This document shows, in pieces, positions 36,354 to 47,120 of a stretch of DNA of 64,000 bases (position 1 is the stretch's first letter; each line of letters begins with the position of its first letter). The stretch comes from Erysipelotrichaceae bacterium (GTDB taxonomy: Bacteria; Bacillota_I; Bacilli_A; Erysipelotrichales; Erysipelotrichaceae), in the NCBI GenBank assembly GCA_030694975.1, contig JAUYTU010000010.1:62001-126000 (forward strand), in the 5' to 3' direction. Under the pieces are notes generated by a model, which was not told where the DNA came from, did not search any database, and saw nothing but the letters and a program-made list of their open reading frames with translations. The translations under genes were made by a program, and so were the position numbers.

Positions 36354-37710
36354 GATATCTAAACCCGTAATTACCATGATTGTCATCATTCCGATTGTAA
36401 TAATGATTTTGTTTAATCTGGGTGCGCGGTTGTATGTCAATAATCAGACCGCCTTGGAGTTGAGCAATGTAGTTAAGAATATTCGCAATTGGTCGTCAAC
36501 AGTGTTGAATGAAGATGAGCCTTTTGATGGGAATATCCCGCGGCTGACACTGGTTCGCAATGCACTTCAGATTTCGCGATTTTCGATGAATACAGAAATC
36601 GTGATTGTCAATGATCGTGAACAAGTGATATTCCCCAGAGAATACTCGGATACTTTTTTGTCGGAAACGTTGATTTCGCGCGCATTAAAAAATGTTGATA
36701 AAGAAAATAAAGTTACTCGTTTTCGCAGTGGCGGAAGGTCGTATATGTTTATCTATGAGGAAGTAACTAGCTCACCTTCGAACTATCGGGTTCTGTTTTT
36801 AGCCTCTGCCGCCTCGGCGGATGGTTTGATTCGGATGATGAATTTCATTTTGGTGGCAATATTATTAGTTTCAACAATCCTTGCGATTGGGATCGTTTTG
36901 TCGATTTCTAAGAAAATATCTCAGCCGATCAATGATGCGGTTGTTGCGTTGGATCAGGTGGCGTTGGGTAAGTGGGTGACGGTGGACGTTCAAAGTGATA
37001 CAAAGGAAATCGATGCGTTGATTTCGGGGATGAATCGCATGAGCAAGCAATTGGATCAGTCTGAGCAGATGCAGAAGTCCTTTTTGCAGAACGCTTCTCA
37101 TGAACTGCGGACGCCGTTAATGTCGATTCAGGGATTTGCGGAGGGTCTGCGTCAGGGGATCTTTGTCGATCCGGTGGATATTGGTCGGCGGATTGGGGAT
37201 GAGTCGGTTCGTTTGCGTGATTTGGTGGATCAGTTATTGACTCTTTCGAGGATTCAAAGCGGCGAATTCAAAGCCGATGTACATTTGTTGAATATAAGCA
37301 ATTGTATTTCCGATGTTTTGTTGAAGTTTGAAGGTTTGGCTGCGGTTGCGAACAAGCAGCTAATTTTTGATCAGGCGTTGAGTGATGTTATGGTGCTTGC
37401 CGATGAGAGTTTACTGTCCATGGCACTGTCAAATCTGTTGAGCAATGCGCTTCGCTATGCGAAATCAACGGTTTCGATAAAGGTGGAAGTCCATGGCGCT
37501 AAGGTATCGGTTCAAGTGAAGGATGATGGCCAAGGGATTGATGCGGTTGATTTACCTCACATATTTGAGCGTTTCTATAAGGGTAAACAAGGTCATTTCG
37601 GTTTGGGATTGGCGATTGTTCGCAGTTGTGTTGATTTAATGCAAGGTGAAGTTGTCGCTTATAATGATTCAGGAGCTGTGTTTGAGATTCGTCTGAACAC
37701 TAAAAAATGA
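36334..37710 (+). CDS. Sensor histidine kinase
   Basis: 458 residues. Helix 1 at about 14-34, an extracytoplasmic region of about 130 residues, helix 2 at about 168-190, a HAMP linker, then the H-box A-S-H-E-L-R-T-P (His near 255), N-box L-S-N-L-L-S-N-A-L-R-Y-A, G1 D-D-G-Q-G-I-D, F-box IFERFYKG and G2 F-G-L-G-L-A-I-V. It is a complete kinase and phosphorylates the adjacent regulator. The start at 36334 is chosen because GGAGG lies 6 bases upstream; the ATG at 36328 leaves no spacer. The signal is unknown. Confidence 0.93.
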   Translation: MKSLKSRISKPVITMIVIIPIVIMILFNLGARLYVNNQTALELSNVVKNIRNWSSTVLNEDEPFDGNIPRLTLVRNALQISRFSMNTEIVIVNDREQVIFPREYSDTFLSETLISRALKNVDKENKVTRFRSGGRSYMFIYEEVTSSPSNYRVLFLASAASADGLIRMMNFILVAILLVSTILAIGIVLSISKKISQPINDAVVALDQVALGKWVTVDVQSDTKEIDALISGMNRMSKQLDQSEQMQKSFLQNASHELRTPLMSIQGFAEGLRQGIFVDPVDIGRRIGDESVRLRDLVDQLLTLSRIQSGEFKADVHLLNISNCISDVLLKFEGLAAVANKQLIFDQALSDVMVLADESLLSMALSNLLSNALRYAKSTVSIKVEVHGAKVSVQVKDDGQGIDAVDLPHIFERFYKGKQGHFGLGLAIVRSCVDLMQGEVVAYNDSGAVFEIRLNTKK

Positions 37711-37720
37711 GTGATATCAC

Positions 37721-37727
<7 letters not shown>
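37705..37727 (-). terminator. Short shared hairpin at convergent gene ends
   Basis: Palindrome ATGAGTGATATCACTCAT overlaps the stop codons of the sensor kinase and of the M42 peptidase; six T follow on the minus strand. Confidence 0.6.
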
Positions 37728-39689
<1,962 letters not shown>

Positions 39690-39703
39690 TTTGAATATTC
39701 GAA

Positions 39704-39731
39704 AAGCGCGATCTGTTGGATTGCGTTTTTT
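39704..39731 (+). terminator. Terminator of the small lipoprotein gene
   Basis: A ten-base stem AAGCGCGATC / GATTGCGTTT (two G-T pairs) with a TGTTG loop and a following T-run. Confidence 0.75.
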
Positions 39732-39769
39732 AATGACCCGATTTAACGGTTTTTCTCTTTCATTTGTGA

Positions 39770-39798
39770 TTGAAATGCGCCTATGATTGTGTTATTAT
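39770..39798 (+). promoter_or_regulatory. Promoter of the tRNA pair
   Basis: TTGAAA (39770-39775), 17 bases, TATTAT (39793-39798), 17 bases before the mature tRNA-Glu end. Confidence 0.75.
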
Positions 39799-39815
39799 GT
39801 TTAAGCCTACGACTT

Positions 39816-39891
39816 GGCCCGTTGGAGAAACGGTTAACTCATATGCCTTTCACGCATACATTCACGGGTTCGAACCCCGTACGGGTCACCA
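39816..39891 (+). tRNA. tRNA-Glu (TTC)
   Basis: 76 bases including an encoded CCA. Acceptor GGCCCGT pairs with ACGGGTC (one G-T), the T-arm is GGGTTCGAACCC, and the anticodon loop is CTTTCAC with anticodon TTC (39849-39851). All arms fold; only three bases separate it from tRNA-Trp, so they are co-transcribed. Confidence 0.95.
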
Positions 39892-39894
39892 AGT

Positions 39895-39968
39895 AGGGGT
39901 ATAGTTCAATGGTAGAACAGCGGTCTCCAAAACCGTTAATGTGGGTTCAACTCCTACTACCCCTGCCA
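39895..39968 (+). tRNA. tRNA-Trp (CCA)
   Basis: 74 bases including an encoded CCA. Acceptor AGGGGTA pairs with TACCCCT, anticodon loop CTCCAAA with anticodon CCA (39927-39929). A CCA anticodon reads UGG only, in line with TGA being a stop here. The integrated element starts right after this gene, so its 3' end is the likely attachment target. Confidence 0.95.
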
Positions 39969-39973
39969 ACGTG

Positions 39974-40005
39974 CAAAAAAGCCACTAAAAAGTGACTTTT
40001 TTTAT
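39974..40005. terminator. Terminator after the tRNA pair
   Basis: Stem AAAAAAGCCACT / AGTGACTTTTTT (one C-A mismatch) with a five-A centre and T-runs on both strands; it could serve the tRNAs and the leftmost element gene. Confidence 0.65.
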
Positions 40006-40008
40006 TTC

Positions 40009-40029
40009 GTGACCACATCGTGACCACAT
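40009..40029. repeat. Tandem GTGACCACAT repeats beside tRNA-Trp (possible att/arm sites)
   Basis: Two exact copies of GTGACCACAT with an 11-base period, 40 bases beyond the tRNA end. Integrases with an AP2-type arm-binding domain, as encoded at the other end of this element, bind short direct repeats near the core site, so these may be arm-type sites. This is inference; no second copy is in the window. Confidence 0.4.
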
Positions 40030-40090
40030 TTTCTGGCGATTATTTTTAAGTAAATTCACACTACAATAAATACATCGTTTTACTTTTACA

Positions 40091-41668
40091 TTAAACATCT
40101 AATTTTCGCGCTATTGCATACCCAAATATATGACATTTCTTGAAGTTTTGGGTTGAGTCAACTTCCTCAACCATCCACTGCGGATTGATATCCAACATCT
40201 CCATCCAATCATAGAGTATGTCTATCAAGTGTACCTCTTCCGAATCTTTCATCCGATAGGGATTGGCAATCTTGCTGGACTCCCATGCCAATGGCTGACT
40301 GACCTCTTGTTCATCCACTTCGAACACTTCATCGATGACCCAGTGATCGACACATTCGCCTTGATCGTAGAGTCGTGCCAGGCTTTCAGAAAACTCAAAG
40401 GAGTACAGGAAGAATCCGGAAGTGACTAAAACTTTAGTCAAATGTTTGGATAGTTGGTCATAATCATTAAGGTGTTCATTGGTGATCCCTGACTCATCCA
40501 GTTCCATGATGATCCAAAAGCTTTGAGTCTCCACGATACACCAAGTTCGCTCCCACATCTCTCGATCACTTGTTCTATGATAACCCTTGGTTTTAAAGAA
40601 CTCGTCCATGTATGTCTGAATCTGCTTCCAGTTTTCAGCTCCTCGACGGATTACGATCCTTTCCAAGTTATCGATAACAGGAATACGTGGTGGTATAACC
40701 TTCTGAGTCTTTTTAGGCTTCGATTTCTTATTCTCCATTAGAAGCAATACTTCGGATAAATACTTTTGATATCCGAGGTAAATTTTCGCCTTCTCTGTTT
40801 CAGGATGATTCACCTTATTTCGCCAATAATCTCTTTTGTTTAACAACTCATCAAGTTTTGATCGATATATCGAAACATTATATTTAGCCGTTTCAAGTTG
40901 ATATTCCAGCGATTTTCGCTGTTTTCTGCCTGACTCACTGTCTGCCTCTGATGAGTTTATTTTTCTTAGTGTCTGATCAACACGGTTTACATTTAAGGCG
41001 AGTTCATGTTGCATATTCTCAATCCAAATCATACATTTCAACTCTTCTTCATTTTTGATTGGCTCCGTTTGGTCATGTAACACCAGAAACCCCCAAGGAA
41101 AATTGAGTTGAAAATTATCCGAGAAAGTGTCATATGATTTAAATGGTCTTCTTCTACGCATGTCGTCTATAAACTCAACAATACTCACAAAATTTTCAAC
41201 CTGAAGTCCTTTGAGTAACTCACATCGTAATATTTGTTCAATGGTTTTCATATAGAAATCAATAAAACTCTCATGAATGATGTTGATAGAAACGTATGCC
41301 CGATTCATTGATAAACTACCAAGTCCTTGAAACTCATAGTATAGATCACCAAAATCATCGGATGTTTCTTGGCACATGCCTCTGAGATAAGTAGGAAGAA
41401 AATCATTTATATTTGCGCGAATATTTCCATCCGAAAGGTGTACATCGATCGGACCGAGATACTCTTCATAAAGGTAATGAAAAATTAATTTTGGTTGGAT
41501 TTCAAAACTGGACCAGTCAGTTCTTATTAAACGAATATTCAATATGATTGCACTATCCCTGTCACCGGATAACTTCACATAAGTATCAGCAATTTTCACA
41601 AAGCCATACATCAACATGAGATCTTTAAGATGATGGTGGAAGCTTTTTAAGATTTTTCTTTGATTCAT
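40091..41668 (-). CDS. Candidate immunity protein 3 for Rhs tail 3
   Basis: 525 residues, not firmly recognised. The first about 70 residues look like a DUF4304-type domain (K-I-L-K-S-F-H-H-H-L-K-D-L-M-L-M-Y-G-F then a strand pattern). A long charged coiled coil lies at about 215-315 and a Trp-rich alpha/beta part at about 345-500. It starts 10 bases after the stop of the nuclease-like Rhs tail with an AAGAGGTAAG site, the position of an immunity gene in polymorphic toxin loci. It has no signal peptide, as expected for protection against a cytosolic nuclease. It is much larger than most immunity proteins, so a second role is possible. Confidence 0.6.
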   Translation of the reverse strand: MNQRKILKSFHHHLKDLMLMYGFVKIADTYVKLSGDRDSAIILNIRLIRTDWSSFEIQPKLIFHYLYEEYLGPIDVHLSDGNIRANINDFLPTYLRGMCQETSDDFGDLYYEFQGLGSLSMNRAYVSINIIHESFIDFYMKTIEQILRCELLKGLQVENFVSIVEFIDDMRRRRPFKSYDTFSDNFQLNFPWGFLVLHDQTEPIKNEEELKCMIWIENMQHELALNVNRVDQTLRKINSSEADSESGRKQRKSLEYQLETAKYNVSIYRSKLDELLNKRDYWRNKVNHPETEKAKIYLGYQKYLSEVLLLMENKKSKPKKTQKVIPPRIPVIDNLERIVIRRGAENWKQIQTYMDEFFKTKGYHRTSDREMWERTWCIVETQSFWIIMELDESGITNEHLNDYDQLSKHLTKVLVTSGFFLYSFEFSESLARLYDQGECVDHWVIDEVFEVDEQEVSQPLAWESSKIANPYRMKDSEEVHLIDILYDWMEMLDINPQWMVEEVDSTQNFKKCHIFGYAIARKLDV

Positions 41669-41678
41669 ATCTTACCTC

Positions 41679-43795
41679 TTATCGCAATAAAGTTTGAGAA
41701 CCGAAGGCATCATTATAGACACCAATGGCTCCCCCAGCAATTAATCCGCCAATCGAGTTTCTGATCAGTGATTTGGCAGTCTCAGGATTTAAATTTGGAA
41801 AATTATAAAAAACATCATAAAGAATCAGACCGGTATCATATGTTCGATACTCTACGATAAATCTGTCTGTTGTTATAGTTCCCTTGAAAACTTGACTTCC
41901 AATTAGGGGATTCATTAGTACCTTACCATTTTTAACTGTTGAAAGACTATAGTTTTGTATTTGATTATAGCCTAAAACTATATGACGATAACTATTTGGT
42001 TTAACCTCGTAAAATTGATTGCTTATTGGATCATATACATCCAGTCTACCTTTACCTCCATTAGGAAATGTGCATGGTTTCTCAGTTTCTATGAGAGGGA
42101 AATTCTTTTTAATATCTTTTTGTACTAATAAATGGAATGCACCTTTCCATATACCCAATGGCCAATGACCCGAAGGATCACTCATATTGACCGGATTGTT
42201 GAAACAATATGAGTAGAGGTTATTGCCTTGGATATCGCCGCCAACACCTGCTATTACACTATCCGCACTGATAAACCGCTTGATGGAAGGATCATAGTAA
42301 CGGCTCTGTAAGTAATACAGTCCGCTCTCATGGTCATAGCGGTATCCGCGGTAACGGTACGGATTCATCGTTCCGACCGTCAAAGCCAAGGATCCGGTGA
42401 TGCTGATGGGTTTGCCCCAGGAGTCATAGGTATACTTGACGACCTCAACTCCCGATGCATCGATCAGTCCGGTGATATCGCCCTGTCCGTTGCGTGTATA
42501 GAAATACGGTGTGCCGTTGAGACTGAAGGAGACCAACTGACCCCGGCTGTCATAACTATAGTGTAGCGTATCAGACCCTGTGGTTTCAAGGATTACTTTT
42601 CCACCTTCCAATACATAATCTGTTATGACTTCATTGACTTCTTTGCGCGTCCGGATGCCCGACTCATTGTAGGTATATAGCGCATTTAGGTTGGTATCCG
42701 TGATTTGTGCCAGTTGCCGTCCGGCCTGCCAGCTGTAACTTCTTGTCTTATAGGAAAGCAGGTTGCCATTGGTATCATAGGTAAGATCATCATTACCAAT
42801 CCTGGTCAGCTGGTCTTTCCATGCACTGCCATAGGTATATACGACCGTGGAGGTCGGACTGCCCAGATCTCCGGTGGTATAGGCATACTCATTGACCGCC
42901 AACAGGTTTCCACCTAAATCATATTGGTAGGTGATGCTCTTATTGAGCAACGGGTTGTTCTCCCGGATCAGCTGATTGAAATCATCATAGACATAAGTAA
43001 AGGTATGGGTCCCGTCACTCAGTTGAGTGATGTTTCCATTGGCATCGACTTGGTAGGTGGACGTAGTTGATCCGCTGCGATAAGAGGCCAACACATGGGA
43101 ACTGCTTCCGGTGGAAGGATTGGTTTTATAGGTCAGTGCAGTGGTATACGGCGTAGTGGTATTTAACGATGTCCCACTCAGCCTTCCCAACAGATCATAG
43201 GTATAGCTGTGCGTCTTGCCATCCGCACTCACGGTTGCCGGCTGATTGTCCGCATTGTAGGTATAACTGGAGGTGTAGGTCGTCCCCTTGAGAACTTCAC
43301 TCACACCGCTTAACCGGTTCTTGGCATCAAAGCCATACGTAATCGCATGTCCCTGATTGTCCGTGATCTTCGACAGGCGGTTGGCCAAATCGTATTCCAG
43401 ATAGGTGGTGATGTTGCGCAGGTTGTCTTTGATGATGGCCAGATTACCGGATGCGTCATAGCGGTATTCAAACTGCGGGCTGGTTGCGTTATCGATCTTA
43501 ACCCCAATGACACGGTCAAGGGTATCATAGATATATTCAACTTTACCCCCATTGGCATACTCACTGGATAACAACCGACTGGTCCTCGCTTGGTAACTGT
43601 GAGTGATCAGCGGGGACGTCCCCATCTTCACACTCGTCGGATTGCCCAGAGAGTCAAAGGTGAAGCCATAGCTGAAACCGTTGCGGGTGGTGAGTTTTGC
43701 CCACTGACTGGTCCCATTGAACATGATCTCATAGCCAGACTTACCCAAAGCGAAAGTCGCTCCGTAATTGGTGCAATGATAGCCAGCACTTATCT
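41679..43795 (-). pseudogene. Orphan Rhs core with nuclease-like toxin tail 3 (silent cassette)
   Basis: An open frame without a usable start: it begins inside a remnant of the LamG domain (43,700-43,795) and enters the Rhs core directly. From 43,691 down to 42,261 it matches the complete wapA gene (49,038 to 47,598) closely, up to the R-Y-Y-D-P-S-I-K-R-F-I-S-A-D end of the core. The following about 165-residue tail is unique. It contains G-R-L-D-V-Y-D and F-Y-E-V-K-P, a D...E-x-K pattern of PD-(D/E)xK nucleases, and ends in a Gly-rich segment. With no signal peptide or RBS it is best seen as a displaced C-terminal cassette that becomes active after recombination. Confidence 0.78.
42261..43691 (-). 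repeat. Rhs core homology block, copy 3
   Basis: About 1.43 kb nearly identical in sequence to 47,598-49,038 of the complete gene and to 45,022-46,330 of copy 2. Tyr-Asp repeats such as Y-T-Y-D-L-L-G-R-L-S-G are shared word for word, so homologous recombination between copies is possible. Confidence 0.85.
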
Positions 43796-43817
43796 ATGTA
43801 AAGCGTAATTCATCTGT

Positions 43818-44366
43818 TTACTTTTTTCGTTTAGGATGAATACCATCAATAGAGAATACAATAACCTTCTCATTAATTGAATGCAACAAAAGTGAAGCCT
43901 TAAAATCTTCTAAATCAGATATCTCTTTCTTGTCTATATAATAACGTTTGTCAAAGAATTTTGAACTACCCTGTTTAGAATCTGAACTTGAACCAACTTC
44001 AACAATCCGATTATTTGAAAGTACTTGAATCTCAATAATGTCATTTTTTTCTACAAGGAAAACGATTTCATCGATGGAGTACTCCTTGCTTAGTTTGATA
44101 GCATCCTTTAGCACAATACTTGCTTTCGCTTTTTTTTCATTAATTAGTATGATTTCAGCAATAGAAATATATACACACAAAACACTAGCAATTCCTACAA
44201 CAAAAGAAACTCCTCCCATAATAGCGTTAAAGATTATATTGTCTAAGTTTATAAAATGCCCTCTATATATTGGGAGAATAATCAATACCACACATACTAA
44301 AATCTTCACTAAAGGATAAGTATATGTTGTTAGATTATCATTACAACTAAAAATGTTCAGTTTCAT
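43818..44366 (-). CDS. Candidate membrane immunity protein 2
   Basis: 182 residues with two hydrophobic helices at about residues 18-37 and 48-76, then a charged cytosolic-looking domain with mixed strand pattern. Not a recognised family. It follows the orphan Rhs tail 2 by 31 bases, has a TAGGAGCG ribosome site, and is A+T-richer than the Rhs core. A membrane-bound immunity protein fits a toxin tail that is itself hydrophobic. The start at 44366 is chosen over a frame extension of eight codons. Confidence 0.6.
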   Translation of the reverse strand: MKLNIFSCNDNLTTYTYPLVKILVCVVLIILPIYRGHFINLDNIIFNAIMGGVSFVVGIASVLCVYISIAEIILINEKKAKASIVLKDAIKLSKEYSIDEIVFLVEKNDIIEIQVLSNNRIVEVGSSSDSKQGSSKFFDKRYYIDKKEISDLEDFKASLLLHSINEKVIVFSIDGIHPKRKK

Positions 44367-44397
44367 ATTCGCTCCTATCCATCCAACCATCGTTTAA

Positions 44398-46330
44398 TCA
44401 GTTAAATCTTTGCTGTTTTATTCCAATATAAGCATCCATAGCAAATCCTCCAACAAAACTAGAAATAAGACCTTTTTCATAAACACTATAACTCATTTGC
44501 ACTGCAGTACCATTCCGAAGTTTCGTTAGACCTGATTTATATACTGCAGACATACTATTTCTACCTTTTGTTATTTTTTGAATTCCTGGTATTTTACCTA
44601 GACCATAACTAACTACACCATCTACAACTGCGTTTACACCTATTTCTGACCATGATTTATTAGAAACACCCATCAATTTTTCGAGCGATAATCCTACTCC
44701 AGTAGTCACTATACCGCTTGCGGCATTAGCTAAGGCAATGTTGCCGGTACCACCTAGAATAGCTCCTCCTACCGCACCACCAACAAGTGCACCTGTATAT
44801 GTTTGCATACTACTGAAAGTCCAATTACCATTCAACCAACTCGTTGCTAAATCACTAAGAAGTTGACCCGCAACACCGACTGTGCCTCCAACAGCAGCTC
44901 CAATTATAACATTCCAAAATTCACCACCATCATCTTCCCTTACAATGGGATTATTATCACAGTAAGCATACAGATTCTTGTCAGTCAATGCCATTGGTGT
45001 ACTAGTTAAGACACTCAATGTATCCGCACTGATAAACCGCTTGATGGAAGGATCATCATAGTAACGGCTCTGTAAGTAATACAGTCCGCTCTCATTGTCA
45101 TAGCGGTATCCCCGATAACGGTACGGATTCTTCGCTCCGACCCCCGTTGAAGAGGTATCGGTGATGCTGATGGGTTTGCCCCAGGAGTCATAGGTGTACT
45201 TGACGACCTCAACTCCCGATGCATCGATTAGTCCGGTGATATCTCCCTGTCCGTTGCGTGTATAGAAATACGGTGTGCCATTGAGCTTGAAGGAGACCAA
45301 CTGACCCCGGCTGTCATAACTATAGTGTAGCTCATCGGACCCTGTGGTTTCAAGAATTACTTTTCCACCTTCCAACACATAATCTGTAATGACTTCATTG
45401 ACTTCTTTGCGCATCCGGATACCCGACTCATTGTAGGTATATAGCGCATTTAGGTTGGTATCCGTGATCTTGGCTAGCTGCCTTCCGGCCTGCCAGCTGT
45501 AACTTCTTGTCTTGTAGGAAAGCAGGTTGCCATTGGTATCGTAGGTGAGGCCATAACCCTCGATGCTGGTCAGCTGGTCCTTCCATGCACTTACATAGGT
45601 ATAGGGCACAGAGGTGATTAGACTTCCCAGAGTTCCGGTGGTGTAGGCATACTCATTAACCGCCAACAGGTTTCCGCCGAAATCATATTCATAGGTGATG
45701 CTCTTATTGAGCAACGGGTTATTCTCACGTTTAACTGATTGAAATCATCATAGACATAAGTATAGGTATACGTCCCGTCACTCAGTTGAGTGATGTTGCC
45801 ATTGGCATCGACCTGGTAGGTGGTCGTAGTTGATCCGCTACGATACGAGTTTAACACATGGGAACTGCTACCGGTGGAAGGATGGGTTTTATAGGTCAGT
45901 GCGGTGGTATACGGCGTAGTGGTATTTAACGATGTCCCACTCAGCCTTCCCAACAGATCATAGGTATAGCTGTGCGTCTTACCATCTGCACTCACGGTTG
46001 CCGGTTGATTGTCCGCATTATACGTATAACTGGATGTATAAGTCGTCCCCTTGAGAACTTCACTCACACCGCTTAACCGGTTCTTGGCATCAAAGCCATA
46101 CGTAATCGCATGTCCCTGATTGTCCGTGATCTTCGACAAGCGGTTGGCCAAATCGTATTCCAAATAGGTGGTGATGTTGCGCAGGTTGTCTTTGACGATG
46201 GCCAGATTGCCGGAAGCGTCATATCGGTATTCAAACTGTGGGCTGGTTGCGTTGTCGATCTTCACCCCAATGACACGGTCAAGGGTATCGTAGATATATT
46301 CAACTTTACCCTCATTGGCATAGAGGCTGG
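44398..46330 (-). pseudogene. Orphan Rhs core with toxin tail 2, frameshifted
   Basis: Rhs core homologous to the complete gene from about 46,330 to 45,022, interrupted at about 45,731 where the complete gene has a run of four A (coding strand) and this copy three, which shifts the frame. A GAT codon is also duplicated at the end of the core (R-Y-Y-D-D-P). The unique tail of about 210 residues has long Gly/Ala-rich hydrophobic segments (I-I-G-A-A-V-G-G-T-V-G-V-A) and ends in a K-G-R-N-S-x-S-A-V-Y-K-S-G-L-T-K-L-R-N-G-T-A element common at the ends of Bacillota Rhs proteins. It has no start signal, so it looks like a silent cassette. Confidence 0.8.
45022..46330 (-). repeat. Rhs core homology block, copy 2
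   Basis: About 1.31 kb matching 47,598-48,912 of the complete gene and copy 3. The match stops within the codons for S-L-Y-A-N-x-G-K-V-E-Y; beyond lies unrelated sequence before immunity candidate 1. Confidence 0.85.
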
Positions 46331-46374
46331 GTTCAAAAAAATCCAGTCGTTACCACATCATGTCCAGATTAATA

Positions 46375-47106
46375 TCAAGGCATCATGTCTGACTGTTTCT
46401 TCACTCTTTCAATTTCAGACATTAGATCAGATGCTCGATTTTCTAACTCATTAAAACGGTTTATTTCTCCCATCTCATAATAAACATATGAAAGAATTAG
46501 AAACGTGTAAGCTCTTTCGTAAGCTTCACCTACATTCTCTTTCGTAACTACAAATGGTTCAGGAAGGTTATAGTTTAACGAATATATCAACCTATCATAC
46601 TGTGCATCTGTAAATCTTTTAATATTTGTGTAAAAATGAGCCCATTCTAATAAACTCCATGATGAACCTTGGGAAAAATCTTCGGCCATTAAAGGAAAAT
46701 AATACTGAAACCTTCTTTGATATTCATCGTAATCTTCATTAAAAAATGGATGCATAACATATTCAATCATAAGTTTGTAATATGTACGGTAAGCATTGCT
46801 TTCATTGTCATAAATGGTTCTATTCTTCAACTTTGAGATAAAAATTCGCTCTGAAGACGCTATGTCTACAAAATCAGCGAGACTAAGTGCAACGGGGACA
46901 TATTTATCCATTCGTTGACCATCTTTTTTCTCAACGGATAATACTGCGATGCGAATTAAGTTTTCTGTTGTAGGGTTATTGTTATAATTAAATAGTTCGA
47001 ATATTTGTAGTTGGAAAACAAAGGCCAAAAGACTGAACACAGTCACGATCATCAGTCCTATGGTAAAATACATCCATATTGTTTTGATTTTATTTTTTTG
47101 TATCAT
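46375..47106 (-). CDS. Candidate membrane immunity protein 1
   Basis: 243 residues. One membrane helix at about 12-34, then a mostly helical domain of about 200 residues on the outer face by the positive-inside rule, with an R/K-rich C-terminus. Not a recognised family. It begins 14 bases after the wapA stop with a GGAGGG site, the usual place of the cognate immunity gene. The upstream six extra codons would overlap the wapA end and are not used. Its cognate toxin tail would be tail 1 of the complete gene. Confidence 0.62.
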   Translation of the reverse strand: MIQKNKIKTIWMYFTIGLMIVTVFSLLAFVFQLQIFELFNYNNNPTTENLIRIAVLSVEKKDGQRMDKYVPVALSLADFVDIASSERIFISKLKNRTIYDNESNAYRTYYKLMIEYVMHPFFNEDYDEYQRRFQYYFPLMAEDFSQGSSWSLLEWAHFYTNIKRFTDAQYDRLIYSLNYNLPEPFVVTKENVGEAYERAYTFLILSYVYYEMGEINRFNELENRASDLMSEIERVKKQSDMMP

Positions 47107-47120
47107 GCTTTTTCCCTCCA

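Noticed and set aside
39895-39968. Recoded TGA (Mollicutes code)
   Set aside because: tRNA-Trp has a CCA anticodon and many genes end in TGA at the expected length.
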